The notes beneath the pieces are model-generated. The model was given only the letters and a program-made list of their open reading frames with translations. It searched no databases and was not told the DNA's origin. The position numbers were made by a program, and so were the translations under genes. From an uncultured Chromatiales bacterium (GTDB taxonomy: Bacteria; Pseudomonadota; Gammaproteobacteria; Steroidobacterales; GCA-2729495), in the NCBI GenBank assembly GCA_913058165.1, contig CAJXQV010000081.1, positions 1 through 6,022 of the forward strand: 6,022 nt of DNA. The letters run 5' to 3'. This document shows positions 5,350-6,022 of this stretch, piece after piece; the stretch's first letter is position 1; the number at the start of each line of letters is the position of its first letter.

Positions 5350-6022
5350 ACAGAGCGCTTTTTATTTCGAGCCTTTCTTCGCGGGCGCCTCTTTGAAAGG
5401 GCCCCGATTAATTTAGTTTGCGGCAATCGCGACCAGGAATACAAAAACTCAATACTGCCGATCAACATCACAAGGTATGCGCCCAGTTCCATCAACTCTT
5501 CAGCAGCAATCTTCGCTGCACGAACGTAGTGCTCATCCATCACCACAGACCATAGCTGGTTACTGACGACGATTTGCGTAAACGGCACCAGCATCAGCAA
5601 CCCCCCGAATACCATCCCCAGTCCAGCCGATGGCCAGGAACGGCGCCAGCCATTCAAAAACCGATTGCGATTACGTACTAAGTAAACTCCTGAGATGGCC
5701 AGCAGCACCGCGCATAAAACCTGCCAGAAGTTCTCCACAACATAGGTATCAAAGACGTAATCAAGCTCACGGATCAGGAACAAGGCAAACAGTGATGCCC
5801 AAGCAATCGCCATAGGCCGGCGCAAACGATCACGGCTGGCAATCCAGATAAACAGGCCAACACAAATTAGTAAGCAAGCATGTTGCAGCTGTTCGATCGC
5901 TGAGAACTCACTGGTGGCAGCTCGCTGAACAGCAATGTCGAGTGATAAACCACCTGGAACAATATAGGGCACCAGCATGACGCCGTAGGCTGTTGCGGCC
6001 ACCAACAGGCCGTATATCAAAT
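5346..6022 (-). CDS. Multi-pass membrane protein of unknown function, 5' end uncertain
   Basis: I do not recognise a named family. At least 224 residues are visible, and the frame is open to the right edge. A TTG at 6020 is the first possible start seen, but the true start may lie outside. About six hydrophobic segments are present, near residues 2-22, 47-62, 69-84, 98-116, 132-152 and 173-195. Charged residues sit inside or at segment ends: R84, E85 and D87 (IRELD), E174, E175 and E178 (EELMEL) and E191. The C-terminus is strongly basic ([16 protein letters not shown], 10 of 16 Lys or Arg), most likely cytoplasmic by the positive-inside rule. No catalytic motif is seen. Its TAG overlaps the hisI TAA by 4 nt on the opposite strand, with no clear terminator between the genes. 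Confidence 0.8.
   Translation of the reverse strand, partial: LIYGLLVAATAYGVMLVPYIVPGGLSLDIAVQRAATSEFSAIEQLQHACLLICVGLFIWIASRDRLRRPMAIAWASLFALFLIRELDYVFDTYVVENFWQVLCAVLLAISGVYLVRNRNRFLNGWRRSWPSAGLGMVFGGLLMLVPFTQIVVSNQLWSVVMDEHYVRAAKIAAEELMELGAYLVMLIGSIEFLYSWSRLPQTKLIGALSKRRPRRKARNKKRSV

Noticed and set aside
5372..5400. CCTTTC/GAAAGG inverted repeat as terminator for hisI
   Set aside because: The stem is only 6 bp with a 17-nt loop, has no following T-run, and lies inside the membrane protein gene.

Overview
The window looks like a chromosomal housekeeping region of a gammaproteobacterium with moderate GC. The holA–nadD–rsfS–rlmH order is the one found in Gammaproteobacteria, and the HolA, NadD, RsfS, SufE and RlmH proteins align by eye with the E. 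coli proteins. CysRS and the long Trm112-like protein instead resemble the forms I associate with Xanthomonadales-like and alphaproteobacterial lineages. I cannot name a genus. There are no RNA genes, mobile elements, CRISPR arrays or long repeats.

Layout: eight genes lie on the minus strand, transcribed from right to left: cysS (4751–3372), sufE (3318–2899), yidD (2882–2619), a Trm112-family gene (2536–2264), holA (2267–1233), nadD (1184–534), rsfS (518–162) and rlmH (from 144, running off the left edge). Gaps are mostly 15–55 nt, and holA overlaps its upstream neighbour by 4 nt. The widest gap (82 nt, AT-rich) precedes the Trm112 gene and may hold a second promoter. On the right, hisI (4861–5349, plus) diverges from cysS across a 109-nt region with a symmetric TATAATA element. 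hisI then converges, with a 4-nt stop-codon overlap, on a minus-strand membrane protein gene of unknown function that runs off the right edge.

The minus-strand genes serve translation (CysRS, RsfS, RlmH), sulfur transfer (SufE), membrane protein insertion (YidD), replication (HolA) and NAD synthesis (NadD). RsfS and RlmH both act at the ribosomal subunit interface. hisI serves histidine synthesis.

I found no clearly new multi-gene system. The points most worth a second look are: a HisI in which the usual zinc-ligand Cys of the DCD motif is Asp while a Cys sits four residues on; a shared bidirectional -10 between cysS and hisI, with a competing short upstream frame that has a strong Shine-Dalgarno; the rewired neighbourhood of holA; and a Trm112-like protein that has lost most zinc ligands.
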